Assembly: GCA_036897445.1 (NCBI GenBank)
Contig: JAYMTL010000078.1
Span: 1 to 64,000, forward strand
Direction: 5' to 3'
Length of the DNA stretch: 64,000 nucleotides
Source of the DNA: Pelargonium tetragonum
Lineage: Eukaryota; Streptophyta; Magnoliopsida; Geraniales; Geraniaceae
Shown here in pieces: positions 38,601 to 49,400 of the stretch (the first letter of the stretch is position 1; the number at the start of each line of letters is the position of its first letter). Below the pieces are notes generated by a model, which saw nothing but the letters and a program-made list of their open reading frames with translations, did no database searches and was not told the DNA's origin. Position numbers and translations under genes: made by a program.

Positions 38601-41600
38601 TCTCAACCTTCTATCTATGGAGTCTTTTTAAGTCTATAGCTCTTCGTGGTAAAGTATTCAGAATGTAAAATGTTATCGGTTCAGAAGTTAAGCAAAAGTA
38701 TAGGGATGCTTAAAACCTAAGAGTCAGAGCCATCTGGGGAACCCCTCATTATTACATATTATATGTTACTTTATTTTTTAATATAAAAAAGTAAAAAAGC
38801 ACTCCTGTGTAGTATTTAGTTTTGAGTATTCTAAAGAAAATTTGTTTCATAAAAGAGAACTAGAAAAGGATACTGGGTCCTTTGCTTTTTATAAGTTATC
38901 TGCTTTACTTTCATTTTATAAAGGTAATAAAATTTATAGGGACTGCTGTGTTTCGGACAAAAGAAGTTTTGTAAAGTACGGACAATTCTATAAAGTAGTC
39001 GGGCACCCTTGTAAAAACATTAAAATCCAAAGGTATTTTAGTGAATAACTTAACTTAAAAAGTTTACCTACGGCATATCCTGGGACTAGCCTGCCATTAT
39101 TCTCTATCTACTCTATCTAATGGGGCCCCTTTTCGGGCAGGATCATACAAGGCACCCCCTATATCTATATAAATAAGAAAGGAATGAAAAATCAAGGTAA
39201 ATACTGCTGAAGAATATACGAGATAAACATAACGGGTAATTTTGGCGGAACCCCTTTTTATAACCGCCGGAGTTGTCAAGTCACGGAGTACTCTAAGTAT
39301 AATATAAATAGTGATGCTTTTTCTAGGGAACTGATCACAAAAAAGGATTCCTCAGTTTCATATTATCCTTATTCAACGCTTTAGATAGAGTTTCCTGGTG
39401 TGGCTTTCCCTTTACAAAAAATTTTCCCATACTAAACTCCAATTAATTCAGAGAAATTCCAAGTTTTACATTATGAACAAGGATCTAGTTTTATTTGTAA
39501 TACTAAAAAAGCAGGAAATCAGTCCAATTATACATATTTTTCCTTTCAAGAAAGACTTTTTTAAGGGTTCGGTTTTCACTGAAGCTATAGAATCGCAACG
39601 AATAGGGTTACTTAATAATGGAGATAGGCGCGGCTGAGGTGAGGAATAGCAAGGATTGGCTTTTTATGCTCGACGTAACGAAATTTTAGGAATTCCTTTT
39701 TGAAGGATTTTATTATGGCATTCCCTGTTATATAGGTAGGGTTTCCTTTTAACAAACGTTAAAGGAAAAGGTAGCGTTGTAAATTTCTTTGTCACTTAAG
39801 AGTATCTTACTCGCAAAAGTATTCACTAAAAACTACTCTAACTATTTTAGCACTAAAGCAGGCACATAAAGTGTTTTTTATTAATTCATGTCTTGATTAA
39901 TTTGACCTAACTTTAAAGAACTCTGGTCTCTTATTCGCTTAAGCTGTAAAAAGTAAGGAAATTTAGTTCCAGGAAAGCTATTCATAATGCATCCTACAGG
40001 AATTGGAGAGACACCAGGGGGTAAGGGATTTCTTTCTCAAAGGACTTCCTTTTATAAAATACATAGCTAACGACCGGGTATCCAAAAAAAGTATTAACCA
40101 GATTTCAATTCTGGATTCTTGACCAAGAGCTCCTGTTACCCGGATTTAAAAAAGTATAGCTTGCCTAGACCCTAAAAGTTTATAAGTTATGGATATAATA
40201 AAAGATTTAGTATAGGGTTTCAAAAAAGGTAATAATTTAAGAAACAGGAAAACCTTTTTTTAGCAGAGAGTACTCTTTATTTTTAGGTGACGCTTGCTAA
40301 TAGCTGGAGGTTTTTATGAGGTGCAAATTTCGGATCATCAAGATTTTCTTTCTATGAGAAAGATTTTACTATGCTAAGGCTAAGCTAAAGCGTGTAAAAG
40401 TTCTATTACAGGTAATGGTGGTAAGAGAGAAAAGGAGCCCTTGAAGTTTACTTTTTGTCTCAATAGCCACAACTTAGTTGAGACGCCGCAAGCAATCCTG
40501 GAGTACTTAATCTAGAAATTAGAGTAGCTTAGAATCCTCAAAAGAAAATCCGGAGGTGGTTAGGTTTTAGGTTCTGTTTACTGCTACGAAATTTAGAATA
40601 GAATGAGTTTGATACGGAAAAGCCTTGTTAAAGTAATTTATGTGTAATAAAAGGGGTACTTGGAGGGTTTAAATGTTGTTTATTTGCCTATTAATTTAAT
40701 ATAATATCACGAGAGAACCTTCTATTTAAGGTCTACCTAATTTTAGCCCCTTTTATGGAATATGAAAACAACTGGAAATCCTTAACATTTTACGGCTGCA
40801 CGAAATCCATTTTTTAGATACAAAAGCTTTTAAAATAAGGCGGGGAACTTTTACTTTGTTTGTTAAAATTATTTCCCTATAAAAAAAAGCTCTTTAGGCT
40901 CTTGAAAACAAATAAAATAAGTATAAAATAACTAAAGTAAAGTTCTGGATAAGAGAGCTTTTTTACCTTCTATAAATTAAGCGCTCCGTCCCTTTCGAAA
41001 AGATTTTTGGGGAAATTAAGAGTCTCCTTTTTAGAGCGGATGGCTTAAATTAATAGAGGAACTAAAACATTCAAAATTTATAGGAAGTCCGCCTCTTACT
41101 TATAAAGGGATGAAGCCCTGCAGCAGCAAAAACTTAAAACCAGAAATGCATTTAATTCCGTACACTATAGACTATTTATAGTTTTAATGATGGGGTACTT
41201 GATAAGGGATACTTCTTTACTAAGTTTGTATTGTTAATCCTATAATTTAAATTATGCTTTTTGGATCCTTATTTAGTCTTGTAGTTATAATTTGGCTTTC
41301 TTATTTGAAAACTATGAGCTGTTAGTTTAGTAAAGACCCTTTGAAGAAGTTTAACGTGAGAGAGTAAGATAATAGTAAAAAAATCTTACGAGCTCCTACA
41401 AATCGCTTTGAAAAACTCTTTTTATAATCTTTTTGCGGGTTTATTTACCCTTTTACTATAAAATACTCCGTTTATTTGATTTGAAAAGTGTATACGTTTT
41501 CAGGTATGCGTATCCCTTGTAATTTGTAAGGAGCGATCCGTTTTTATAAAGAGAAATGTATGAAGTTGAAGGAATTTCCTAGATTTCAAATTTTTATATA

Positions 41601-41850
41601 TTAGATCTTATATAGTCGTTAAAGGCGTAAACCATCTAAAAAGAAAATCATTCGATTGGTTCGTAAGACACTACTTTTCCTTTTAAAGAGCTTAATTTTA
41701 GAGTAGACCGCCAGGCTCTTAAAACCACTTATTATTGTTCTCGGAATTTCGTGTAAAACCCACAGGAAAATTTAAATATAGTAACTAAAAAAAGATCCGT
41801 ACTAGGTATATACTAAAATATTGGAAGCTATCGTTAGTGAACTAAACTAA
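35640..41850. other. Gene-free, palindrome-dense tract
   Basis: Frames of 68 (38842-39048, plus), 60 (39097-39279, minus) and 79 codons (39398-39637, plus) are unrecognisable. Clear clusters include AAGGGGATCCTTG (36651-36663) and GGCGGAACCCCTTTTT (39244-39259). A tRNA D-arm-like string lies at 37301-37316, and a possible large-subunit rRNA core match at 39749-39800 is discussed under findings. Confidence 0.6.
37301..37316 (+). pseudogene. Weak tRNA D-arm-like sequence
   Basis: CTCGAATGGGTAGAGC looks like a D arm (three stem pairs CTC/GAG, loop with GG). No anticodon loop with T33 and no T arm follow at the expected spacing. Weak support. Confidence 0.13.
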
Positions 41851-41861
41851 AGGAACTTTAT

Positions 41862-41884
41862 CTATTATCTAGGATAGATAATAG
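41862..41884. repeat. 10-bp perfect hairpin
   Basis: CTATTATCTA (41862-41871) and TAGATAATAG (41875-41884) pair perfectly around the three-base loop GGA. It opens the palindrome-poor patch at 41.85-42.54 kb. Confidence 0.75.
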
Positions 41885-42284
41885 CCTTAACTAATTTATT
41901 CGTTAGAGATGTACTTGTATTTTGCAGCCTTCTCCTCGGTATCTCTACCTTACTCCTAGTTTTTATTCGTCTTAGAAGATATTTAATCTTACTGGAAGTC
42001 TTTTTGTTCCCCGTAGCTAGTGTACTTTTTGTATTATAGTATTATTGCATTACCCTTTATTAAAGATTTTTTAGATAGTTATGGAATATAGTATATAATG
42101 AGTAAAGTATACTACGTACCTTAATAGCACACCGATTACAGCTTTTCTTAAAGAGAAAAACCCAAAATTTTTGGAACTCTCTAAAATGAGTAGCTCAAAA
42201 AACCTAACCTGGCAAAGCACCCCTTATTCTTTGAAATTTTCTTACTCGAAACCTGCCCTTTGATTTATTCCTCTTCTATGCTTT

Positions 42285-42314
42285 TATCATATAGGGTACA
42301 GACCCTATATGATA
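42285..42314. repeat. Perfect 13-bp hairpin with four-base loop
   Basis: TATCATATAGGGT (42285-42297) and ACCCTATATGATA (42302-42314) are exact reverse complements around the loop ACAG. This is the most stable-looking tight hairpin noted in the window. There is no downstream T-run and no gene to terminate. The TTACCGAC element begins 17 bases later. Confidence 0.85.
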
Positions 42315-42330
42315 GGGAATAAGTTCCATG

Positions 42331-42366
42331 TTACCGACCGCGGGGTACCGGAGGAAGGTTAATACC
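42331..42366 (+). repeat. TTACCGAC hairpin element, best copy
   Basis: TTACCGACCGCGGGGTACC is followed by GGAGGAAGGTTAATACC. The first part matches 18723-18741, the second resembles 19327-19341 and the minus-strand tail of R1. The copy thus links the dispersed pieces into one element of about 35 bases with a GC-rich hairpin centre. Confidence 0.55.
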
Positions 42367-42539
42367 TATTTACATTATAACACCCAAGGGCCTCTTTTAC
42401 CTTGTTTGTTAACTTTTCTCTATCTGAACACCTACACCTGTCCTTATACTACTAGCTATAACCTCTCTTAATAGCAGTAGCAGGAATATTATACAACAAA
42501 CGTTGTATGATCATTTCCGTGCCCTAAAACAAGAATTAG

Positions 42540-44780
42540 TATGCCTCGTTTTTTTATTAAGTCAATATTCCCCATAATTTTTGAATTGCTTCTTGTACTT
42601 TCTCTATTTACTATTCCAGCTGGAGACTCACAAGCAGAACAAATAAGAAAGTTTCTTCATTGTCAATCTCTTTTTAAATTTACTGCCCCTTTGAATTAAG
42701 GAAGACTTTTAATATAAGCAAGGTTATAGACTCCTTTGCTTTTTTTACTTTCTTAATTAAAAAAATCCCACTGTAAAATAACTCTAAAGCATAAAAAGAG
42801 CTTCCGGGGGTCTCCTGTCGTATAGAACCCCTCTAAACTAAAAGGAATGGGAAATCCCTTATACTTGCGTAAGTTACCCCGTTACTAAACGAATTATCCA
42901 TTTTCCTATCTTGTAAGTCCCGGATCTTTAAAATATTACGTTTCAGATTAATATGAGGCCTGTATATTACCAGAGTCTTTAGTTCTAAAATTAAGAGATA
43001 AAAACTACTTTTTGAGTAAAATCCCTTATTATTTCCCAAAGCATATTAACATATTTCCGCAATTCAATATCAAAAGCCACCAGTACAAGCCCGAAAGTAC
43101 GTATTAATAAAATATAGTATTCCTAGCGGTTTTTGATAAAGAAAAGTTTTCATTGATAGGTTAAGTGTAGCGGGCCCCCTTAAGAGTCCTAATTTATGCT
43201 TTTATTTGATACGAATTACGTTTAACCGGTCCCTTCCTTATGTGAAAAGAATAGGGAAACTGAATTTTGTAATCTGATGTTCTAAGAAAAAAAGCCGGCC
43301 CTCAGTTGTTAGTAAATTTCTTTTGAATTACGCTTAACTTTAAATATGTCACTTACTGCCCCTATATGCTCTCTAGCTGGAACTAAATACTAGATTTTCT
43401 ATCTCCTTTATAAAAATAAAGAAAGGGTGATCCAAATTCATTATAAAACAAAAACCTCGGGGCCTTATCTGTAAAAGATTTTTATTTCGTGGTAGCACTT
43501 CGCAAGGCTAGGGGATTTAAGTATTAACTAAATAGGTCTTTCTTTCTGTGAATATAGTTACAAGAGAGTCTAATATAGCTGACTTATAAGATTACTCTTA
43601 ATTAAGGTATTACCTTTTGCTTACTCATATGATAATGGGGTTTCCAAAGGGGATCCCTGAAAAGAAGTCAATTCAAAATTTTTTCTTGCTGCTTTAATAA
43701 CTAAAATAAAGTCTAAGTTGCGAACCGTAAACTAGACTCCGGCTAGAGCCCTCTGATAAATTATATAGACTTTAGACCCTTTAAGGAGTTTAGTTATTAC
43801 TGGCGCGCCCTTACAGGTTTGTACCCCCTAATCTTTGATCCATATCCATAACATAAAAGGGGCCTTATTTCTAAAGAGGCGTATCCGAAAAATTTTGTGT
43901 CCTATTTTAGAGTACTTGCAAAAAGATAAGGAGTCTAATAGGACCTAAAGGGAATCTTGTATCTGGGTTACAACAATTTACTGAGGACTTGCTTTCATTA
44001 GTATTTAATAATACAAATACAACATTATGAACAAGTTAACCCGCATGAAGCATTAATCTAGGATATCCCGAAGTGGTCTTAATTAGGCGTTAACCCTGTC
44101 GTATAAAATACACCTTACGAGGTCTTTGTCTGTGAAGGGGTTGTAATTCCCGGAAATAAAGATCCCCACACATCCGCAAATCAAGCTTTGGGAAGGAACC
44201 ACAATAAAGTTTTACAGAGTTTCCCGGATGTAAGTTTAAAGACTGAAAAATCTTATAATATCTGAGAGAAGCCCCAATCGCTCTGTCTTTTAGTTTCGAT
44301 TTACTCGCGGATGCGTTATGCTATAAAATAAAAATTCTTTGTCTGCACTTGTCTACAAATTAAAGCTAAACCCCTCTTTCTTACTAAAAAACTTGGGGTA
44401 CAAGTCATCCCCATGTATCGAGCGCCAAAACAACGAGAAACCCTTTGTTTATGCCTTATCATTTCATTAATATAGTACGGGAACTCGACGTAATTGTTTA
44501 CCGGATATAAAACTAAGGGGGCTCTATCTAATTCAAACCAAAGGAATAACACTAATATGGAAAACGGATTTGACTTTAGTACTATCCTACCTACTATTAT
44601 AATATTATTGGGTTGTCACTATTCTTTTAAGATTCTCCAAAAGGCCCTAACTTTTTGTCCTCAATTTATATTATATATATAGTAATTTATTTGAAAACCC
44701 AGAAAAAGGATTCACTGCCAAATTGAATTTACTCGTAAGTAAATAGGGATTCCTGTAATATAAATATTATACTCTATATG
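42540..44780. other. Gene-free, palindrome-dense tract
   Basis: Frames of 68 (42833-43039, minus), 78 (44316-44552, minus) and 62 codons (44494-44682, plus) are unrecognisable. About a dozen clusters can be counted between 43140 and 44300, including GGGGTTTCC and AAAGGGGATCCCT back to back (43637-43658) and GGCGCGCC (43802-43809). Confidence 0.6.
43637..43658. repeat. Two adjacent GC clusters (example of the window-wide family)
   Basis: GGGGTTTCC (43637-43645) is followed directly by AAAGGGGATCCCT (43646-43658). They illustrate the consensus: A/G-rich, run of G, two to four bases, run of C, T-rich. The clusters are too short and variable to be classed as a known mobile family. Confidence 0.65.
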
Positions 44781-45900
44781 TTCCTGTCGGGAATAGTAAT
44801 GTATAATAAATCCTTCTAAGGCACAAGGCTCCCGATGTCAAAAACTACAAAGTACAAGAGTACAGGCATTAGCTAGCGCCTAGAATTAAGACTAACAAGA
44901 TACGGACTAGTATGATAGAGATACTGATACAGAATACAATAAAGTACGGAAGTCGTTAAGAGATTGGATGCAGTGGCTATAAGGTATAGGCGTTCTGCTT
45001 AAGGGAGAATACTCTCTATTTGTTCAATAGGGCAATCCTTAGAGTCTTTTGGGAGCTTATTTCCAACAACTTTGACAAGCTAAAGCACGACTAAGTTCTA
45101 TAAATCTTTGATATAGGATACCCTTCGTTTGCAGCTTTTATGTACACAAATTTGGTAAGGAATCCTTCTAAGTATAGCCACTGCCAGTCCTTTTGAAGTA
45201 TAATGCAGTTTCTTTTCTATTTATATAGAGTGCATTTGCAATTACTTTGTACTTTAATACTAGAAAGGGAGCTTTCTTCTTAATTAAGCTTGATAGGTGT
45301 GCCCCAGTGAAAGATACTGCTTTGTAAATATTACCTATGGCCTCTATAAAAGGGTATGCCGCAACTATCCCAAAAGCTAAACCTTCGAGGAAAGCTAGTA
45401 GAGTTACAACAGGAAATTTAGCTAAAGGGGCCCTATCAAGCAGAGACCCTGTAAAATTTAGGCACGTTACAGATTGCATCCCTCTAACCTCGGGGTTCGT
45501 ATCCAATTGTAATGAGAAAGTTGTTTGTAGAAGTAATTCAGTAAATTATTTTATGAGGCTGCCCAGATATTCTAAACTCTAGAAGGATTCCTTGTTCTTT
45601 AATCAGCCGAAGCCATTCATTTGGATATGCGTTTTTCTTTTTTTATAAAGTACTTTTTTTATTTTATATCCTGGGTTATCCCTTACTTAAAGTTATGGCA
45701 CCTCTTATTCACTTTTCACAGCATAGCTTAGGATCCTTTTCATATTCATAAGGTTAAGATTTCTCAGTTACACACCACCTAGTAAAGGAACCCTCTTTAT
45801 GCAACAACGAATTTTCTTTATCCCAGGCTCTCTACTCTAGAATCTTTTAAGTTTAAGGGAGAGCTAAAAAAGTTTGTATGATAATTAATAGTAAAGACTT
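44780..45900. other. Mostly gene-free stretch holding the longest open frame
   Basis: Palindrome-poor to about 45000, then ordinary. It contains the 112-codon minus-strand frame described separately and an 81-codon plus-strand frame (45337-45582) overlapping it. No RNA gene is recognised. Confidence 0.45.
45168..45506 (-). CDS. Unrecognised 112-codon open frame, possible short membrane protein
   Basis: This is the longest open frame in the window. The predicted product has one strongly hydrophobic, alanine/glycine/leucine-rich stretch at about residues 30-60 and basic, less hydrophobic ends, so a single or paired membrane segment is conceivable. I cannot match it to any organelle membrane protein I know (it is not an obvious ATP synthase c subunit, Nad4L or Nad6). 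Two GC clusters (around 45429 and 45270) run through it without breaking the frame and encode Arg-Ala-Pro-Leu and Lys-Ala-Pro-like words. An 81-codon frame overlaps on the other strand. One frame of this length is expected by chance in a window of this composition, so I rate it as probably spurious. Confidence 0.12.
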   Translation of the reverse strand: MDTNPEVRGMQSVTCLNFTGSLLDRAPLAKFPVVTLLAFLEGLAFGIVAAYPFIEAIGNIYKAVSFTGAHLSSLIKKKAPFLVLKYKVIANALYINRKETALYFKRTGSGYT

Positions 45901-46450
45901 CTCGCGGGTACTATAACAACAAAAAGAAAATTATATATATATATAATACCTTGTGTCTTACTTCTTCTTCTATTTCTATTGACTTAAAGACTTAGGCTTA
46001 CTCTTTGTTAAAGACTTGCTTTACTTGTAGCTGCCAGACCTCGAGAGAAAGATTTTGCGTATTACGGATACAGGTCTATAGAGCTCCGTTGTTATGGTTC
46101 CCTAGAGCTATTGTAAGTATATTTGGGTTAGGTTAGGATATAATACAGAAGAGAGTGCTGTAATTATTTATAGTCTTGTTACAATTAGTTGATTATAGAG
46201 TATAGTAGATATAGTATCTTGCTTATGAGTTTATCAATAGGAAGGTTAATGTTCTATAGTATATATAATAAGAATAAGAGTGGGGATGGAAGCCTTTTTT
46301 ACTGACCGGTATTCTCTTTTGATTCTCTAAAGTAAGCAAATAGAAAAATGATATAATAGAAATGGGCGAGAAAGAGGTAAAACGTACAAAGCAAATAAAT
46401 AACATTCTAGATAGTTGGGTATTATTCTATTAATTACATTACCTAATTCC
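45900..46450. other. Palindrome-poor patch with inverted dispersed motif
   Basis: TA-rich and CTTATT-rich, with a TA dinucleotide run at 45932-45945. The 60-codon minus-strand frame (46223-46405) is unrecognisable. It ends with the reverse-strand copy of the 14-base motif at 46431-46444. Confidence 0.5.
46407..46444 (-). repeat. Inverted copy of the R2 tail (AGGTAATGTAATTA ... ACTATCTAG)
   Basis: On the minus strand AGGTAATGTAATTA (46444 to 46431) is followed after 15 bases by ACTATCTAG (46415 to 46407). In R2 the same 14-mer (4970-4983) is followed after 11 bases by ACTATCTAG (4995-5003). AAGATAAGGAATT upstream also resembles the AACGATAAAGACATA before the motif in R2. Similarity therefore extends well beyond the core. 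Confidence 0.6.
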
Positions 46451-49400
46451 TTATCTTTGACTGGAAATTCTTTACTTTTTAGCCTTTTGCCGAGCCAGAA
46501 GCCGCAGGGCTTTTATATTAACCTTCTCAAATTTCTGTACAATACTACGTTTCTTATGAGTTGATCTGTAAAGAAAAGTGCCCTTGAGTTTTTACATTGC
46601 ATAGCAGGCTCTCTAGCTTTCGTAATAGTTATAGGATATTTTAGCGAGATTCTGTGATTTCAAACTCGCAAAAAAGTCAAAGTAGGGAAATTTACCGGCC
46701 TAAAGGATTCTCTAAGTCAGTACTTTTCAAGTGGTTCTTCTTTAATTTAAAACCTAATGAGTTCCTTTTATTTTCTTTTAATTACTTATACTTAAAGGGA
46801 AACCCCCGAGTCAAGATATACTCTAGGGGCTTTGTCCTGCTCAAAAACCGAAATAGGAATAGTTCCATCAAGAAAGGGAACCCTGCTTTTTTAAGGGCTG
46901 CCCCAAAAGTAATTAATCTAATTAATCTGAGACTCCCATCCGCGAGAGATCCGGAACTTAAAAGGGGGGAGTAGTACAAAGAAACAAGAATTAAGTTTTG
47001 TCCAAGTGCAAATCCTGCCATCAAAGGGATTCGGTCTAAGGAATTTAGTTATCTGAAGAAGGGCTATCCTAAAAGCGCTTACAAGCTTACCAAATAGGGG
47101 TGGCTAAAGTCTGCATAGGGCTGTAAAATCCGTAGTAAAACAATAGCACCGTATAAAAGGTATACCTAAATTTGAGTGGGTTTCCTTACTTTTATTATTA
47201 GTTCCTGATAGACCCCTGACATTAATAGACTTAGGACAGGCAGTTAAAAAAGACTAGGAATTTATGTAAATAAATTTTCTTTTTGAGCCTTAATTCACCT
47301 CACCGGACAAAACCCTATAGAAATGGAATTTAATGATAATGCACAAGTTCCTTTAACTTTTTCAATTCCACCGGGGGACCTTATTTAAATAAAATAACAA
47401 TAACCCTGTTATCCACTTCTTACAGTATCGTAGGAGCTCATTAATCGAAGTTTTATGAAACCGGCACCAGTCCGTTTAAAGCCTAAAAGGGGTTTGAACT
47501 CTAAGTACTCTCTAACTTGTGGATATTGGGCGAGATTGCTTTGGGATTCCACACGGAAAATCTAAGAGACTTTGAATTCTAAAGTCTTTTATTCTATTAA
47601 ATGAAACGCGGTGTTACTATTGGATACAGTCTAGAGTTACAGAATTCTTGTGGAGTTTGTACAACACAATAAGAGTAAGATTTATGTTTCCTTTGGCCAA
47701 TCCGACGAGTTTGTATCAGAAAGCGGGTCCTTTATTCGACTACACCTTATATAATAATGCTAAATTATCTGCTTTTGAAACAATCCTTTTGGCTAGCTAC
47801 TAGGAATCTTGCACTCCGTATGTATATAGAGAAGCGTGCTTAAGAAGCAGGATACTTTCAAACTACGTCTCAATTGAAAGAAATGACTTAACAAAAGTCT
47901 TCAGGCTAGCATTCTTTGGGTTTTGGAATTAATATACAACTCAAAAAATGACAGTATCAAGTGGAAGACACTTGGTTTACGATTTTTCTTATCTGGAATC
48001 ATTACAGTATAAAGCACCGCTGAATCTTAATAAGACTCCAGCAGAGGAGGGGTAGTAACCGCTTCTTTTGTAAATGGATACTTATCGTTACGTAATTACT
48101 CTTCTCACTTGTATTTCCTACTGGACATCCAGATACGGAGCTGCTAGAATTAAAGTTAACGCAAGAGTAACCCGGTTTATTTACCGTATTTCCATCTTAT
48201 GAGTAAAGTCCTCGGTCAATTCCCTGCTTTTTCATTTTTCTTTCGCAGGGGCCTTTATAGGACTCCGTTATTATATAACTTTTAACACTAAGTAGGTTAT
48301 TCTAAAAGAACTTTGTCAGAACTTGGTACTTTAATTGTAGTTTAGTTAGTTCCCCTCTCTAATTGGCAGTGCGCTCCAATTTTGTATGACGGGAACATTT
48401 TTGCAGGGGATTCTTGATAAAACCGCTTAAGAACAAAGTAAGTCCTAAAGTACTCTCTTATCCAGAACATTATAGGACCCTCTTTTTACCCCAGTACATA
48501 AAATCTTTTAAAAGCACTAAAGTCTCGTTTTTAGCCCTTATAGCAGTACCAAACATAGCACGGATATCCCTAAATCTTTTTTTATGTTCCAAATTAAAGT
48601 GAGCATTTCTCTCCTCTATTTTGTGATCAAGGAAGGAACCTTATACAGTTTACTAAAATTCTTTATTAAAAATTACGGTTCTAAACCAGATTTTCGAAAG
48701 AGCTTCCCTTGGCAAAGCACTTTGACTTTTTTCTTAGTTTTTAAAGGGGTAAACAAGATATTACTCTGACAGCAGTATCGAGTTTCGAAGCTACATTATC
48801 TCGTTATTAAGGGAAGAAGAACTACATTATCAACAATAAACAAAGGAATTTTTTATACTCTAGACGAGACTTCTTAGTTGGATCTTAGACAAACGAGGGG
48901 TAGTGCAATCTAAAAAAATGACAATAGAGATCTCAATATAAGATATAAGGAACTTACAAATTCAAGTGCAAAGGAAAATTTTATCAACCTTGTGTCCTAA
49001 CACCTTTAAAAGCAGGGGGACTGCAAGCAACTGCAGAGGAAAGGTTTTACTCTATACTATTTTGTTTGTTACGCCGTTGTGTCTGTCGGAGAGGGCTAAA
49101 TTCTGAAGGAGCAATTTTAGTGTAGAAATTTCTTTAAGAAGGGGCGCGGCTTCAAAATTATTGGTAAAACACCTGTCAAACTTTGTAGATACTCCTGTTT
49201 AGGCCTCTCTAGTTAGGGCACTCCCGAGTCTTAATACCGGGCGGAGTATACCTTTTTTATCTAACCCCACACTAAACCCTTGTAAAATACCCCACCCCTA
49301 AATTACAACTCTAAAAAAGACTCCTTTATAGTATCTCTGATCCGGAAACTTATTTCAACTAAATGAGAAGAGGCACTGTACCCCGGAAGAGATGTAAGCC
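46450..49400. other. Gene-free, palindrome-dense tract
   Basis: Frames of 106 codons (46654-46974, plus) and 80 codons (46782-47024, minus) overlap each other and several GC clusters; neither is recognisable. Further frames of 62 and 61 codons (48414-48769, plus) are likewise unsupported. Nothing else is recognised. Confidence 0.55.

Larger units (their letters stand above)
41850..42540. other. Palindrome-poor patch with hairpins and a dispersed element
   Basis: This patch holds two strong AT-rich hairpins (41862-41884 and 42285-42314) and a TTACCGAC element (42331-42366) in close succession. No gene is seen. Confidence 0.55.

Noticed and set aside
40090-40140. Possible tRNA-Ser on the minus strand (CCAGA, loop ATTGAAA, TCTGG)
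   Set aside because: The anticodon-type hairpin is perfect, but no T arm or acceptor is found at any sensible distance; a lone five-pair hairpin is common by chance.
42285-42314. Rho-independent terminator
   Set aside because: The stem is strong but there is no following T-run and no gene upstream on either strand.
46654-47024. 106-codon plus-strand frame with an 80-codon frame on the other strand
   Set aside because: The two frames overlap and neither resembles a known protein; mutual overlap is typical of chance frames in cluster-dense sequence.
12437-48133. Shared 13-mer ACATCCAGATACG at two distant sites
   Set aside because: Many 13-base matches are expected by chance between two points in a 64 kb window of this composition, and the flanks do not match.
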